In this document: one piece after another, positions 45,720-53,290 of the stretch | Layout: every line of letters begins with the position of its first letter | Numbering within the stretch: position 1 is the stretch's first letter | Assembly: GCA_964568625.1 (NCBI GenBank) | Contig: CAZMQG010000008.1 | Coordinates: 1 to 59,560, forward strand | DNA length: 59,560 bases | Origin: JBAZAX01 sp964568625 | GTDB taxonomy: Bacteria > Babelota > Babeliae > Babelales > RVW-14 | Reading direction: 5' to 3' | Notes under the pieces: generated by a model | Database searches by the model: none | Told to the model about the DNA's origin: nothing | What the model saw: only the letters and a program-made list of their open reading frames with translations | Program-made: the position numbers and the translations under genes

Positions 45720-47159
45720 CTATTTAATTTCACCCAATATTGCAGCTTTCTTTATAGGATCAACCGTACCGAAATCTATCTTAACTTTTGCTCCGAAACC
45801 ACCGAGTGGGTCAAATTCACTATCCGTCTTGATTGCCGCCTTTAAATTGGTTTCATCAAAATTAGCTTTAGCAATTGCACCATCGGCTTCCTTAAGCTTA
45901 TTCCAAATCGCAGCCCAAGCAGCAGCCGAATCATCGGGATTAATTGTTACGCTTGATAATGCGGGAAGCAATTTATCTGTTGGATCAACTGGATTGCTAT
46001 AATCTATTTTAATAGTAGCATCACTCTTAGGAGCTTTGGCTGGTTTTAGAGCTTTATACGCGGCATTAAACGGACCTTTAGCATCGTTAATAGCTTTCGT
46101 TGCTGCAATTACCTCTGCTTTCAATGTTTTTCCTGCTGCAATATCAGTCTTTAATTGACCCAAATCTCCTGCAACTGGTGCTCCTGGTACATTTAGCGCA
46201 TCTTTTTTAGCATTAAAATCTACCTTTGTAGCTTCTGTTATTGCTTTTTCAAGTGTTGCTTTTGTGTCAGTGTATGCCGTAACTTTTAATGGATCAACTC
46301 CACCTACTAAAAGCGGAGTCGCTTTAGGGTTCACTTTTGCAATAAAATACTGTCCTGCTTTAATTTCTGCCGCCAATTTGGCAATCTCGCCGTCGATTTC
46401 ATTTTTCAATGCTGTAAGCTCTACAGCTGCGGCTTTTGCCTTATCTACTCCGCTTTTTGCCTTTTTACCTGCCTTTTCAGCTAATGCATCTGCTACAGCC
46501 TGAGCCGCCGCATTTTTTACAGCAGTTGTATCTAATCCATCAAGATCACCTGCAAATACATCTTCATCTGGAATATCAGTTGACAATAGAATGGTACCAT
46601 CGTTTTTTTTCATAGTGCCTGCGTATGGTTTTCCGTCTTTTCCAAACAGACGGAAGTCATTCCACGCAACAGCATTTAATGCATCATTAACTTGTTTTAA
46701 GTGATTTTTGACATATCTACGTTTATCTTTACCTTTTTTAGATACTGGAAATTTATCAAGTTCTGTGGTGACTACAAGTTCAAACTTATCCTGAATGTCC
46801 TTAATCTTGGCTGTAACTGTTGCAGAAAGAGGCGGTACTTTAGGAGCTGGAGTTAGTTCTTTTACAATTTTATCAACTACCGCATCAGCTTTTAATGAAG
46901 CTTTCTCAATTGTCAAAACATCGACCATATCTTTTTCTGTTAATGCTTTTGGCCCTGAGTCAAAAAGTTCAATTTGTTGTCTTATCTGAGCTTCTTTTTG
47001 TGCCGGTTTTAAAGCCTTTTTCTTTGCAATGCCTTGTATCGCAATTGCAAACTTTTCTTTTTGAGTAAGTGTTTTACGTTTGGCAGCATCCATAAAACCG
47101 CCGGCAAAGGCAAGTAATACCACCGCCGGTATTAAAAACCTAAGTTTTGATATTATCAT
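45720..47159 (-). CDS. Exported Ala/Lys-rich protein, function unknown
   Basis: 479 residues. MIISKLRFLIPAVVLLAFAG is a signal peptide, with the mature start near MDAAKRK. The protein is rich in Ala, Lys and Asp, mostly helical, with repeated short themes (AKIKDIQDKF, ATKAINDAKGPFNAAYKALK). No domain is recognised. AAGGAGAAC precedes the ATG. It sits between the outer-membrane protein and the 166-residue protein in a minus-strand block, so it may be a periplasmic or surface partner of that porin-like protein. Confidence 0.82.
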   Translation of the reverse strand: MIISKLRFLIPAVVLLAFAGGFMDAAKRKTLTQKEKFAIAIQGIAKKKALKPAQKEAQIRQQIELFDSGPKALTEKDMVDVLTIEKASLKADAVVDKIVKELTPAPKVPPLSATVTAKIKDIQDKFELVVTTELDKFPVSKKGKDKRRYVKNHLKQVNDALNAVAWNDFRLFGKDGKPYAGTMKKNDGTILLSTDIPDEDVFAGDLDGLDTTAVKNAAAQAVADALAEKAGKKAKSGVDKAKAAAVELTALKNEIDGEIAKLAAEIKAGQYFIAKVNPKATPLLVGGVDPLKVTAYTDTKATLEKAITEATKVDFNAKKDALNVPGAPVAGDLGQLKTDIAAGKTLKAEVIAATKAINDAKGPFNAAYKALKPAKAPKSDATIKIDYSNPVDPTDKLLPALSSVTINPDDSAAAWAAIWNKLKEADGAIAKANFDETNLKAAIKTDSEFDPLGGFGAKVKIDFGTVDPIKKAAILGEIK

Positions 47160-47206
47160 AGTTCTCCTTCAAATTTTTTTATATTTAACACTCTATATGT
47201 TTGATT

Positions 47207-47240
47207 AATCCATGGATGCTGAAATAAATTCAGCATGACA
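47207..47240. repeat. Palindromic repeat family, copy B
   Basis: Same 34-base unit as copy A, but ATCCTGAA/TTCAGGAT has become ATGCTGAA/TTCAGCAT. Both arms changed together so the stem stays paired. It lies between the outer-membrane protein gene and the next gene of the block. Confidence 0.85.
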
Positions 47241-47252
47241 GGCTTGCTCAAC

Positions 47253-48725
47253 TTAGAATGATACCCCTAATTTTAGCCATACTGAGTAATTTTCTAGAGC
47301 AGCATTATCTGATGCGAATTCATAAGATCCACCAATTCCAACCAAGCCTGGAACGCTCTTGCTGTAATTGAATTGGTAGCCCAATCCTGCAAAGATTTTA
47401 TTTGTTACTTGTGAAGGTGTTTTTAAGGCCTCAACATCCAAATCAGCTGAATTCAATGTATGCAAAACATCGCCTGCCAAATCTCCAAACTTATTATTCG
47501 TTGAATAATCATTAGACGCTAATGCATAAACACCATCGGTCCAAGACTCTTTCATCCAACAATCTTCTTCATCTTTGTAGAAGAAGTTGTAACCCAAGTC
47601 AATTATAAATCCACCACTCTTGAATGAGAGATCCGCAAGAAGATCAAACTGACTTCCAGGTTTTACTCTGATACTTTGTGTCAAAATATTTGCAGCTGGG
47701 AAAAGAGGAGCCTCTTCTTGCCCAAGTTTTCCTGCCATGTAATAATGCGCAAGATTCAAATCTTTTACGCCAATTGTTCTATCTTCGCTTGATTCAAAAA
47801 GATAACGATAATCTGCATCAAGCAATACTCTGACTGCAGCGTTTTTGTTCTTCCAAAGTTCAACAGCTCCGTCAAGACGAGCACCTAATCCAAAGTGCTT
47901 GCCATTCCCAAGAACAGGTTGGAATAGGAACTCACCATGTGGACGAGGTCCTGTTGGAACAATAATCTGTGCACTTAAATAAATGTGATCAGTTTTTGTT
48001 TCGTGAATTTTGTAACCCAGTGCAAGGTTGATGTCAGCTACACCAAATTTTGATTCATCACCAGCAATTTTTGCATGTGTAAGTGGAGATTGTAGGCTGT
48101 TTAAATCCATATCACTGTCAACTTCCACGTTACCTGCAAAGAAATCAGCTAACGAAAATGCTTCGCCACCGATTTCAGCGTTCACTGAATTGGCAACACC
48201 CATGTCTACATTATTTTTGACGTAAACAACCGGCATGCTAGCCTTGAAAAATAGTCCACCAAATGGATGCCCGAAGCTTTGGAAGTAGTCAAAACGTACG
48301 CCCCAGGTTTCTTGTTTTGGGCTAAATGCTACCGTTCCTGCAAGAGTTTCATTAACATAATCATGTATTAGATCAGTGCCTACAATATCAGCATTTCCTG
48401 CATTAAAGTCAGCTGCTGATCCAACAACGAAACTGTTTGTTCCATTACCAATTCCAAAATACTCACCAACATCATCCTTGTTATTAGATGCTTGGTAAAA
48501 AGGCGTCATTACCAAATGGCTGAAAATATTGTGTCCATTTTTCTTTTCGAGTTTTTGATACGATAACTCGTGCCAAGTTGTCAACTCCATCGGTAAATTT
48601 GTACCGACCGCGCGAGGTGCTAAAAATGTTTTCTTGGAATATGTCTTGGCTGAAAGTTGCATAGCAACGCCCATAAACATGGACATTACTAGGAACGTGC
48701 GCAGAAGATGTTTAAATCTCATCAT
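47253..48725 (-). CDS. Beta-barrel outer-membrane protein (porin-like)
   Basis: 490 residues. MMRFKHLLRTFLVMSMFMGV is a signal peptide (cleavage near LSA-KT). The body alternates polar and hydrophobic residues in strands ending in aromatic residues (GVRFDYFQSF, GFIIDLGYNFFYKDE, IFAGLGYQFNYSKS), and the last residues VWLKLGVSF end in Phe, the recognition signal for the BAM machinery. These are hallmarks of an outer-membrane beta-barrel. No specific porin family recognised. AGGAGACTGT precedes the ATG; a tandem 15-base repeat lies in the upstream leader. It heads the minus-strand block down to 45204. Confidence 0.85.
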   Translation of the reverse strand: MMRFKHLLRTFLVMSMFMGVAMQLSAKTYSKKTFLAPRAVGTNLPMELTTWHELSYQKLEKKNGHNIFSHLVMTPFYQASNNKDDVGEYFGIGNGTNSFVVGSAADFNAGNADIVGTDLIHDYVNETLAGTVAFSPKQETWGVRFDYFQSFGHPFGGLFFKASMPVVYVKNNVDMGVANSVNAEIGGEAFSLADFFAGNVEVDSDMDLNSLQSPLTHAKIAGDESKFGVADINLALGYKIHETKTDHIYLSAQIIVPTGPRPHGEFLFQPVLGNGKHFGLGARLDGAVELWKNKNAAVRVLLDADYRYLFESSEDRTIGVKDLNLAHYYMAGKLGQEEAPLFPAANILTQSIRVKPGSQFDLLADLSFKSGGFIIDLGYNFFYKDEEDCWMKESWTDGVYALASNDYSTNNKFGDLAGDVLHTLNSADLDVEALKTPSQVTNKIFAGLGYQFNYSKSVPGLVGIGGSYEFASDNAALENYSVWLKLGVSF

Positions 48726-48790
48726 ACAGTCTCCTTCTTTACTTAAAATACTTCACACTCTAAATTTACTACTTTTTCGTCTTTACCTAA

Positions 48791-48834
48791 GTTGCAATGC
48801 CTTGCGCTGCAATTTCTTGCGTTGCAATTTACGG
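48791..48834. repeat. Three tandem 15-bp units in the leader of the porin-like gene
   Basis: GTTGCAATGCCTTGC, GCTGCAATTTCTTGC and GTTGCAATTTACGG run in direct succession, about 65 bases upstream of the ATG at 48725, probably within its transcript or promoter. Confidence 0.8.
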
Positions 48835-49054
48835 TTTATAAACACCTAAAAAACAACACAATAATAAAATTTCAAACTTTATAAATTTGAACTTATACTA
48901 ACATTTTTTTTGAAGCAATATTTTTGTAAAAATTTTCGGTTGTATGCAACAGAATAACGAATGGCAAGAAAGTTTGGCACTTTGAATCAAAAAAAATCGA
49001 GACAAAATTCGATGATCAAATTTGTTGAAATGATTTGCTGGGCTAATAAAAAGT

Positions 49055-49185
49055 CTGTGTCCCGCCGCCGCTCAGGTAGCTTTGGCGGACAAGCCCGACC
49101 GTCGCTCAGCCTGTGCACCATAGCCTTGGCGACGGTGTAGTAGCTTTGGCGGACAAGCCCGGCCGCCGCCGGGGCGACGTCTGTG
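49055..49185. repeat. GC-rich dispersed repeat block
   Basis: A 22-base unit beginning GTAGCTTTGGCGGACAAG occurs exactly twice (49076-49097 and 49140-49161). Between them CCATAGCCTTGGCGACGG (49118-49135) is identical to 38773-38790. The block is far richer in G+C than its surroundings. Confidence 0.85.
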
Positions 49186-49285
49186 GAAAGTTGTAATTAA
49201 CTCTTTTAATTATCTTAATTATTATCATATAATCACTTATAAATTATAATTTTACGTAAAATTAATAACTTAATAGGTGATAATA

Positions 49286-50206
49286 ATGGAAAGCATAATT
49301 CTTGTTTTAATAATTACACAGATAATCGTTGAATCGCTGCCAATAAGCAGCTCAGGACATGTGGAATTGGCAGGGTTGTTGGCAAATAAGTGTTGGGGAA
49401 TTCAAAATGCAGTTTTACCCGATTTTTTGGACAATCTGTTACATGGCACGGCATTGGCTGCAATATTGATCGTATTTTATAAAGATTGGTTTTTTCCAAT
49501 AAAAAAAGTACTTCAGTCTTGCACACAGTTTTTATTCAAATCAAAGCCTCTATCATTTTATCAAAAGAAGCTATTTGCTATTTTTGCTAAAATAGTTGGG
49601 CTGGTAATTGTGGCGGATTTAGTTACAAGCATATTTTATTTTGTTATAAAAATTGGGGCCAAAAATTTTTATAACAATCTCGGGCCAAACTTTTTACTCT
49701 GTGGTTTTATAATAACTATGCTACTGTTATTCTCGTTGAAACTTAGGAAAACGCAGAATTATGCAACCGTACAAACTACGTCGCAGGAAATGTCTAGTCA
49801 AGTTTCTGAGGGCGCTTTCACACTCAAAAAAGCAATCATTCTCGGTGCGGTCCAAGGCTGCGCATTATTGCCCGGAATATCACGTTTTGCAAGTACATAC
49901 GTTGCAGGATGCTGGCTAAACATATCTCCCAGACGAGCTTTTCAGATCTCGTTTTTAATACACTTGCCACTGATTGTTGCAGCGTTCTTATTTTTGGGAA
50001 TAAAAGATATTTTCAAGAAGCCTGAGATTTTTCAAAGCTTGAGTGCCGGATTCGACACTCTCAGCTTATTTTTGATATTAAGTGCAACTATTATTGCAAT
50101 AATTGCACTTAACTTTTGTTACAAATTAGCTGTTAAAGATAAATTATGGTGGTTGGGATTTTATATGCTAATTCCAATAATTACTTTGATAAAAGCTTCT
50201 CTATAA
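49286..50206 (+). CDS. uppP: Undecaprenyl-diphosphatase UppP (BacA)
   Basis: 306 residues from the ATG at 49286, 6 bases after AGGTGA; a GTG in frame at 49277 overlaps that site. It is a polytopic membrane enzyme that dephosphorylates undecaprenyl pyrophosphate, recycling the lipid carrier for cell wall and surface polymers. Motif 1 VESLPISSSGHVELAGLL (about 16-33) and motif 2 ALLPGISRFASTYVAG (about 195-210) are intact. The central cytoplasmic loop (about 85-110 and 150-180) is longer than usual. Confidence 0.95.
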   Translation: MESIILVLIITQIIVESLPISSSGHVELAGLLANKCWGIQNAVLPDFLDNLLHGTALAAILIVFYKDWFFPIKKVLQSCTQFLFKSKPLSFYQKKLFAIFAKIVGLVIVADLVTSIFYFVIKIGAKNFYNNLGPNFLLCGFIITMLLLFSLKLRKTQNYATVQTTSQEMSSQVSEGAFTLKKAIILGAVQGCALLPGISRFASTYVAGCWLNISPRRAFQISFLIHLPLIVAAFLFLGIKDIFKKPEIFQSLSAGFDTLSLFLILSATIIAIIALNFCYKLAVKDKLWWLGFYMLIPIITLIKASL

Positions 50207-50522
50207 AAAGACACCTGATAAATCATAACAATTGTTCGTTAGGCCTGTTGGAATTTAAAAATTCTTTGCCTGTGTAGAGTCGTCGTTCCGGCGCAGGCCG
50301 GAATCCAGATTTTTTTACATATTTCAACTTCTCTAAAAGAGCCTGGACACCGGCCTGCGCCGGTGCGACAAGTAGAATAACACTTGGTAATATGGAACCT
50401 TCACATGTAGTGTAATTTTTCTTAAGTTGATGACATTGGCGCTCCGCCGGGACGACTAAATAACATTACGCTTAAAACCGTTCCATCGAATTATATACCT
50501 TATTTTGGAGTTATCGAACTTG
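50207..50522. repeat. Intergenic region with a pair of inverted GC-rich palindromic repeats
   Basis: No gene in 316 bases. GTTCCGGCGCAGGCCGGAAT with CCAG (about 50284-50307) and, in opposite orientation, CTGGACACCGGCCTGCGCCG with GTG (50344-50366) are two copies of the same self-complementary unit facing each other 36 bases apart. This is a REP-like pair; similar units occur in many bacterial genomes. GGCGCTCCGCCGGGACGAC near 50440 may be a third, partial copy. Confidence 0.8.
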
Positions 50523-51524
50523 TTAAAAATAATTAATTTTCATGGCTTGGCGAACCTTTGCCATAGTCTGCGCAGCAGTATTCCTAGCCTTTTCCGTACC
50601 CTGTTTAACAATATTCATGACCTGAGCAGGATCACTTGCAAACTGCATTCTACGTTCACGAATTGGCTTTAAAAATTCTTGTAAAATCTCATTCAAATGA
50701 CGTTTTACTTTCACATCGCCTAATCCGCCACGCTTATAATGTTCTTTAAGATCATTTACCCGTACTTTGTCCGTATCAAAAATATCAAGATAAGTAAAAA
50801 CCGTATTTCCCTCTATTTTTCCAGGATCTTCAACACGTAAGTGATTGGGATCAGTAAACATGCTCATAACTTTTTTCTGCAATTCGTCAGCAGAATCAGA
50901 AAGATAAATTGCATTTCCTAATGATTTGCTCATTTTAGCCTTTCCGTCAATACCGGAAAGACGGGCGCCATGCTCAGGGACAAGTGCCTTTGGTTCCACA
51001 AAAACAGGTTCATATATGCTGTTAAATTTACGGACAATTTCAACAGTCTGCTCGATCATTGGAAGTTGGTCTTCGCCAACCGGAACTAAGTCAGCATTAA
51101 AAACAGTTATATCAGCTGCCTGACTGACGGGATAGCACAAAAATCCGGCTGTAACGTTTGCCCCGTAGCCTTTTTGTTTTATTTCGTCTTTGACTGTTGG
51201 ATTACGCTGCAGTCTGGAAAGCGTAACCAAATTCAGGTAAAAAACCGTAAGATCTGCAATTTCCGGAATCATGGACTGAATGAAAATAGTGGAAATGTCA
51301 GGATTGATTCCGACTGCCAAATAATCACAAGCCAGTTCAAAAATATTTTTTCTGACTTTCTCCGGATTTTCAAAATTATCGGTCAGAGCCTGCACATCGG
51401 CAATTAAAACATATTGATTGTACTCTTGTTGGAGTTTAACACGATTTTGAAGCGATCCAATAAAATGTCCCAAATGAAGAGGACCTGTTGGACGATCACC
51501 GGTAAGAATAATTTTTTTATTCAT
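50523..51524 (-). CDS. trpS: Tryptophanyl-tRNA synthetase
   Basis: 333 residues; class I synthetase with the HIGH-type motif GPLHLGHFIGSL (about 14-25), the tryptophan pocket region (DVQALTDNF, SQAADITVFNADLVPVGEDQ) and the KMSKS loop AKMSKSLGNAI (about 198-208). Normal length and order. No strong ribosome site is visible upstream of the ATG at 51524. It stands alone, divergent from the cyclin-box gene. Confidence 0.97.
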   Translation of the reverse strand: MNKKIILTGDRPTGPLHLGHFIGSLQNRVKLQQEYNQYVLIADVQALTDNFENPEKVRKNIFELACDYLAVGINPDISTIFIQSMIPEIADLTVFYLNLVTLSRLQRNPTVKDEIKQKGYGANVTAGFLCYPVSQAADITVFNADLVPVGEDQLPMIEQTVEIVRKFNSIYEPVFVEPKALVPEHGARLSGIDGKAKMSKSLGNAIYLSDSADELQKKVMSMFTDPNHLRVEDPGKIEGNTVFTYLDIFDTDKVRVNDLKEHYKRGGLGDVKVKRHLNEILQEFLKPIRERRMQFASDPAQVMNIVKQGTEKARNTAAQTMAKVRQAMKINYF

Positions 51525-51642
51525 GTTAGATCCTGTATTAAAAATTTTATTACTTATAAATATTTACTTTTAAATACTATCATAATTAAACTTAAAAACT
51601 AGAATCTGGAAAGAGGACAAAAAACGGGGAAGGGATATCGAC

Positions 51643-52491
51643 ATGAATCTTTTTATTTTTTTAATTTTATATTTTGGGCTTGGATTTGCAAATATCATGG
51701 CCATGGCAAATGATTCTCCATCTCAAGGAGATTCTGATCAACAACATACGATAACGCTAAAAGAGGCTGCAAGTCAATGGGCCACGCAACAAAGCACTGC
51801 AAAAATCACAGAAACCGAATGGGATTCCATACCTCTGCTTAAATTAATCAAAACGATTGAAACTCAAGAACAAAATATTATTAGTGGAAAGCCTTCGATT
51901 TCAAAAGAAGAATTGTCTAAAAAAAAGGCCATTTTAAATTATATCATAGCAACTGAACTTTGTAGTATGACAGGAGAAAAAAGCATCTTAAACACTGAGC
52001 CAAATAAGCAATATGAAACTAGAATAATAACCAATAATTTAATAAGCAAATTGCAATTTAAAAGATATACAATTTTATATGGATTAATTTATTTAGAAAA
52101 TTTACTTATGCAAAATTCAACTTTAATAAGAGACTTCAACCATGTTGAAAACTATTTTATAGTTTGTTGTTTACTGGCATCAAAAGTAACCGAGGATAAA
52201 TTTTACTCTAATAAATACTGGGCATCAGTATTTTATAAACATTATTTTAAAATTAGCGTAGACAGCGAAGAAAAAAAGACTCGTGCCACAAAAGAGGCAC
52301 TTGAAATAATCAATGGCCTTGAAGTCCTTATACTAAATATCTTGGACTGGAAGATGGTCATAACAACACAACAGTTTGCAGACTTTGTAAAAAAATTAAG
52401 TGAAAAATACAGATCTCTGCTCGATGGGACAAAACTCTCTTTCAGATCTTATGAAAAAGACACACAAAAAAGACAAGTTCATGTTAGATGA
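51643..52491 (+). CDS. Secreted protein with a eukaryotic-type cyclin box
   Basis: 282 residues. MNLFIFLILYFGLGFANIMA is a signal peptide. Residues about 135-252 read as a cyclin box of the cyclin Y/PHO80 type: FKRYTILYGLIYLENLLMQN for helices 1-2, VENYFIVCCLLASKVTEDKF with the hallmark LLASK (177-181) and its conserved Lys, YSNKYWASVF, then LEVLILNILDWKMVITTQQF for the last helices. This order and the Ala-Ser-Lys plus acidic pattern match eukaryotic cyclins from memory; no bacterial family comes to mind. Cyclin boxes bind and activate kinases. GGGAAGGGATATCGAC precedes the ATG. It overlaps the convergent HAD gene by 8 bases. An export signal plus a cyclin fold suggests a host-directed effector. 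Confidence 0.8.
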   Translation: MNLFIFLILYFGLGFANIMAMANDSPSQGDSDQQHTITLKEAASQWATQQSTAKITETEWDSIPLLKLIKTIETQEQNIISGKPSISKEELSKKKAILNYIIATELCSMTGEKSILNTEPNKQYETRIITNNLISKLQFKRYTILYGLIYLENLLMQNSTLIRDFNHVENYFIVCCLLASKVTEDKFYSNKYWASVFYKHYFKISVDSEEKKTRATKEALEIINGLEVLILNILDWKMVITTQQFADFVKKLSEKYRSLLDGTKLSFRSYEKDTQKRQVHVR

Positions 52492-53224
52492 TGTTTAATA
52501 ATTTTAGTTGATCCAAAACATAATTGTGGTCCTTGCAAACAATTCCATCAATTCCAAGAGTTTTGCTTCCGTTAATGTTAACTTCAAGATCATCTATAAA
52601 AAGACACTCTTCAGCTTTTAATGAGTAGGTGTTTAAAAGAATTTCATAAATCTGAGTTTCAGGCTTGGCACACTTATGTTGATACGAATAAATCGCGCCA
52701 TCAAACTGTTTAACAAAATCGTAATCTTTGACTTTGAGGTAACAAAACTCAGCTAAATTTGAAAGTATATAAGTTTTGTATCCCTTCTGCCTGACCAAAT
52801 TTAAAATCTCAACACCCTGAGGAAGCGGAACAAGGCGTCCCGGCATGGCATCAAGAAATTTTATCATATTTTCTTTTCCCAAAGGATCTGCGAGCTTTTC
52901 CGCAACCTGCTCAGGCGTTATAAGTCCCCTATCCATATCAAGCCAAGTAGAACTGGCAATATTTTTTACTATTACTTGAGCCTGATCTTTTGTAAGACCA
53001 AAAAGATCATACAAAATTTCATACGGATTAAAGTAAAATAAAACCGCACCAAGATCAAAAATAATATTTTTATATTTGCTACCAAGAGCTGCCGGCTGAA
53101 CAGCTTTCAGCTGAACAGCTGTTAGATGCTGAGCAATTTCCGGATTGGAACCATTCAGTTGAGAAGCTCCCAATTGGGAAACTTCCAGTTGGTTTTTATC
53201 TTGACTTAAGATATTGTTAGCCAT
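52484..53224 (-). CDS. HAD-family phosphatase (YihX-like) with pentapeptide-repeat extension
   Basis: 246 residues. The core (about 50-246) has motif I IIFDLGAVLF, motif II YILSNLAEF, the lysine CAKPETQIYEIL and motif IV CLFIDDLEVNINGS, as in YihX-type sugar-phosphate phosphatases. In front lies about 40 residues of five-residue repeats (NQLEV SQLGA SQLNG SNPEI AQHLT AVQLK AVQPA) encoded by 15-base repeats (53156-53200 and near 53091-53135). AAGGATGATCT precedes the ATG, supporting the long start. The extension is probably a repeat expansion, not part of the fold. Substrate unknown. Confidence 0.88.
   Translation of the reverse strand: MANNILSQDKNQLEVSQLGASQLNGSNPEIAQHLTAVQLKAVQPAALGSKYKNIIFDLGAVLFYFNPYEILYDLFGLTKDQAQVIVKNIASSTWLDMDRGLITPEQVAEKLADPLGKENMIKFLDAMPGRLVPLPQGVEILNLVRQKGYKTYILSNLAEFCYLKVKDYDFVKQFDGAIYSYQHKCAKPETQIYEILLNTYSLKAEECLFIDDLEVNINGSKTLGIDGIVCKDHNYVLDQLKLLNII
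53156..53200. repeat. 15-bp tandem repeat in the HAD gene extension
   Basis: CAGTTGAGAAGCTCC, CAATTGGGAAACTTC, CAGTTGGTTTTTATC (plus-strand reading): three diverged 15-base units in frame, encoding Q-L-containing pentapeptides on the minus strand. Confidence 0.8.
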
Positions 53225-53290
53225 AGATCATCCTTTCTTTTTAGCAACCTTAAGAATATTGATTATAAATCAAAATTTGTTTGGGGGAAG

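Larger units (their letters stand above)
48726..49285. other. Long intergenic region with tandem and GC-rich repeats
   Basis: No gene in this 560-base gap. Next to the outer-membrane protein gene is a triple 15-base repeat (48791-48834). The middle is AT-rich sequence. A GC-rich repeat block (49055-49185) follows, then the AT-rich promoter region of uppP. Confidence 0.6.
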
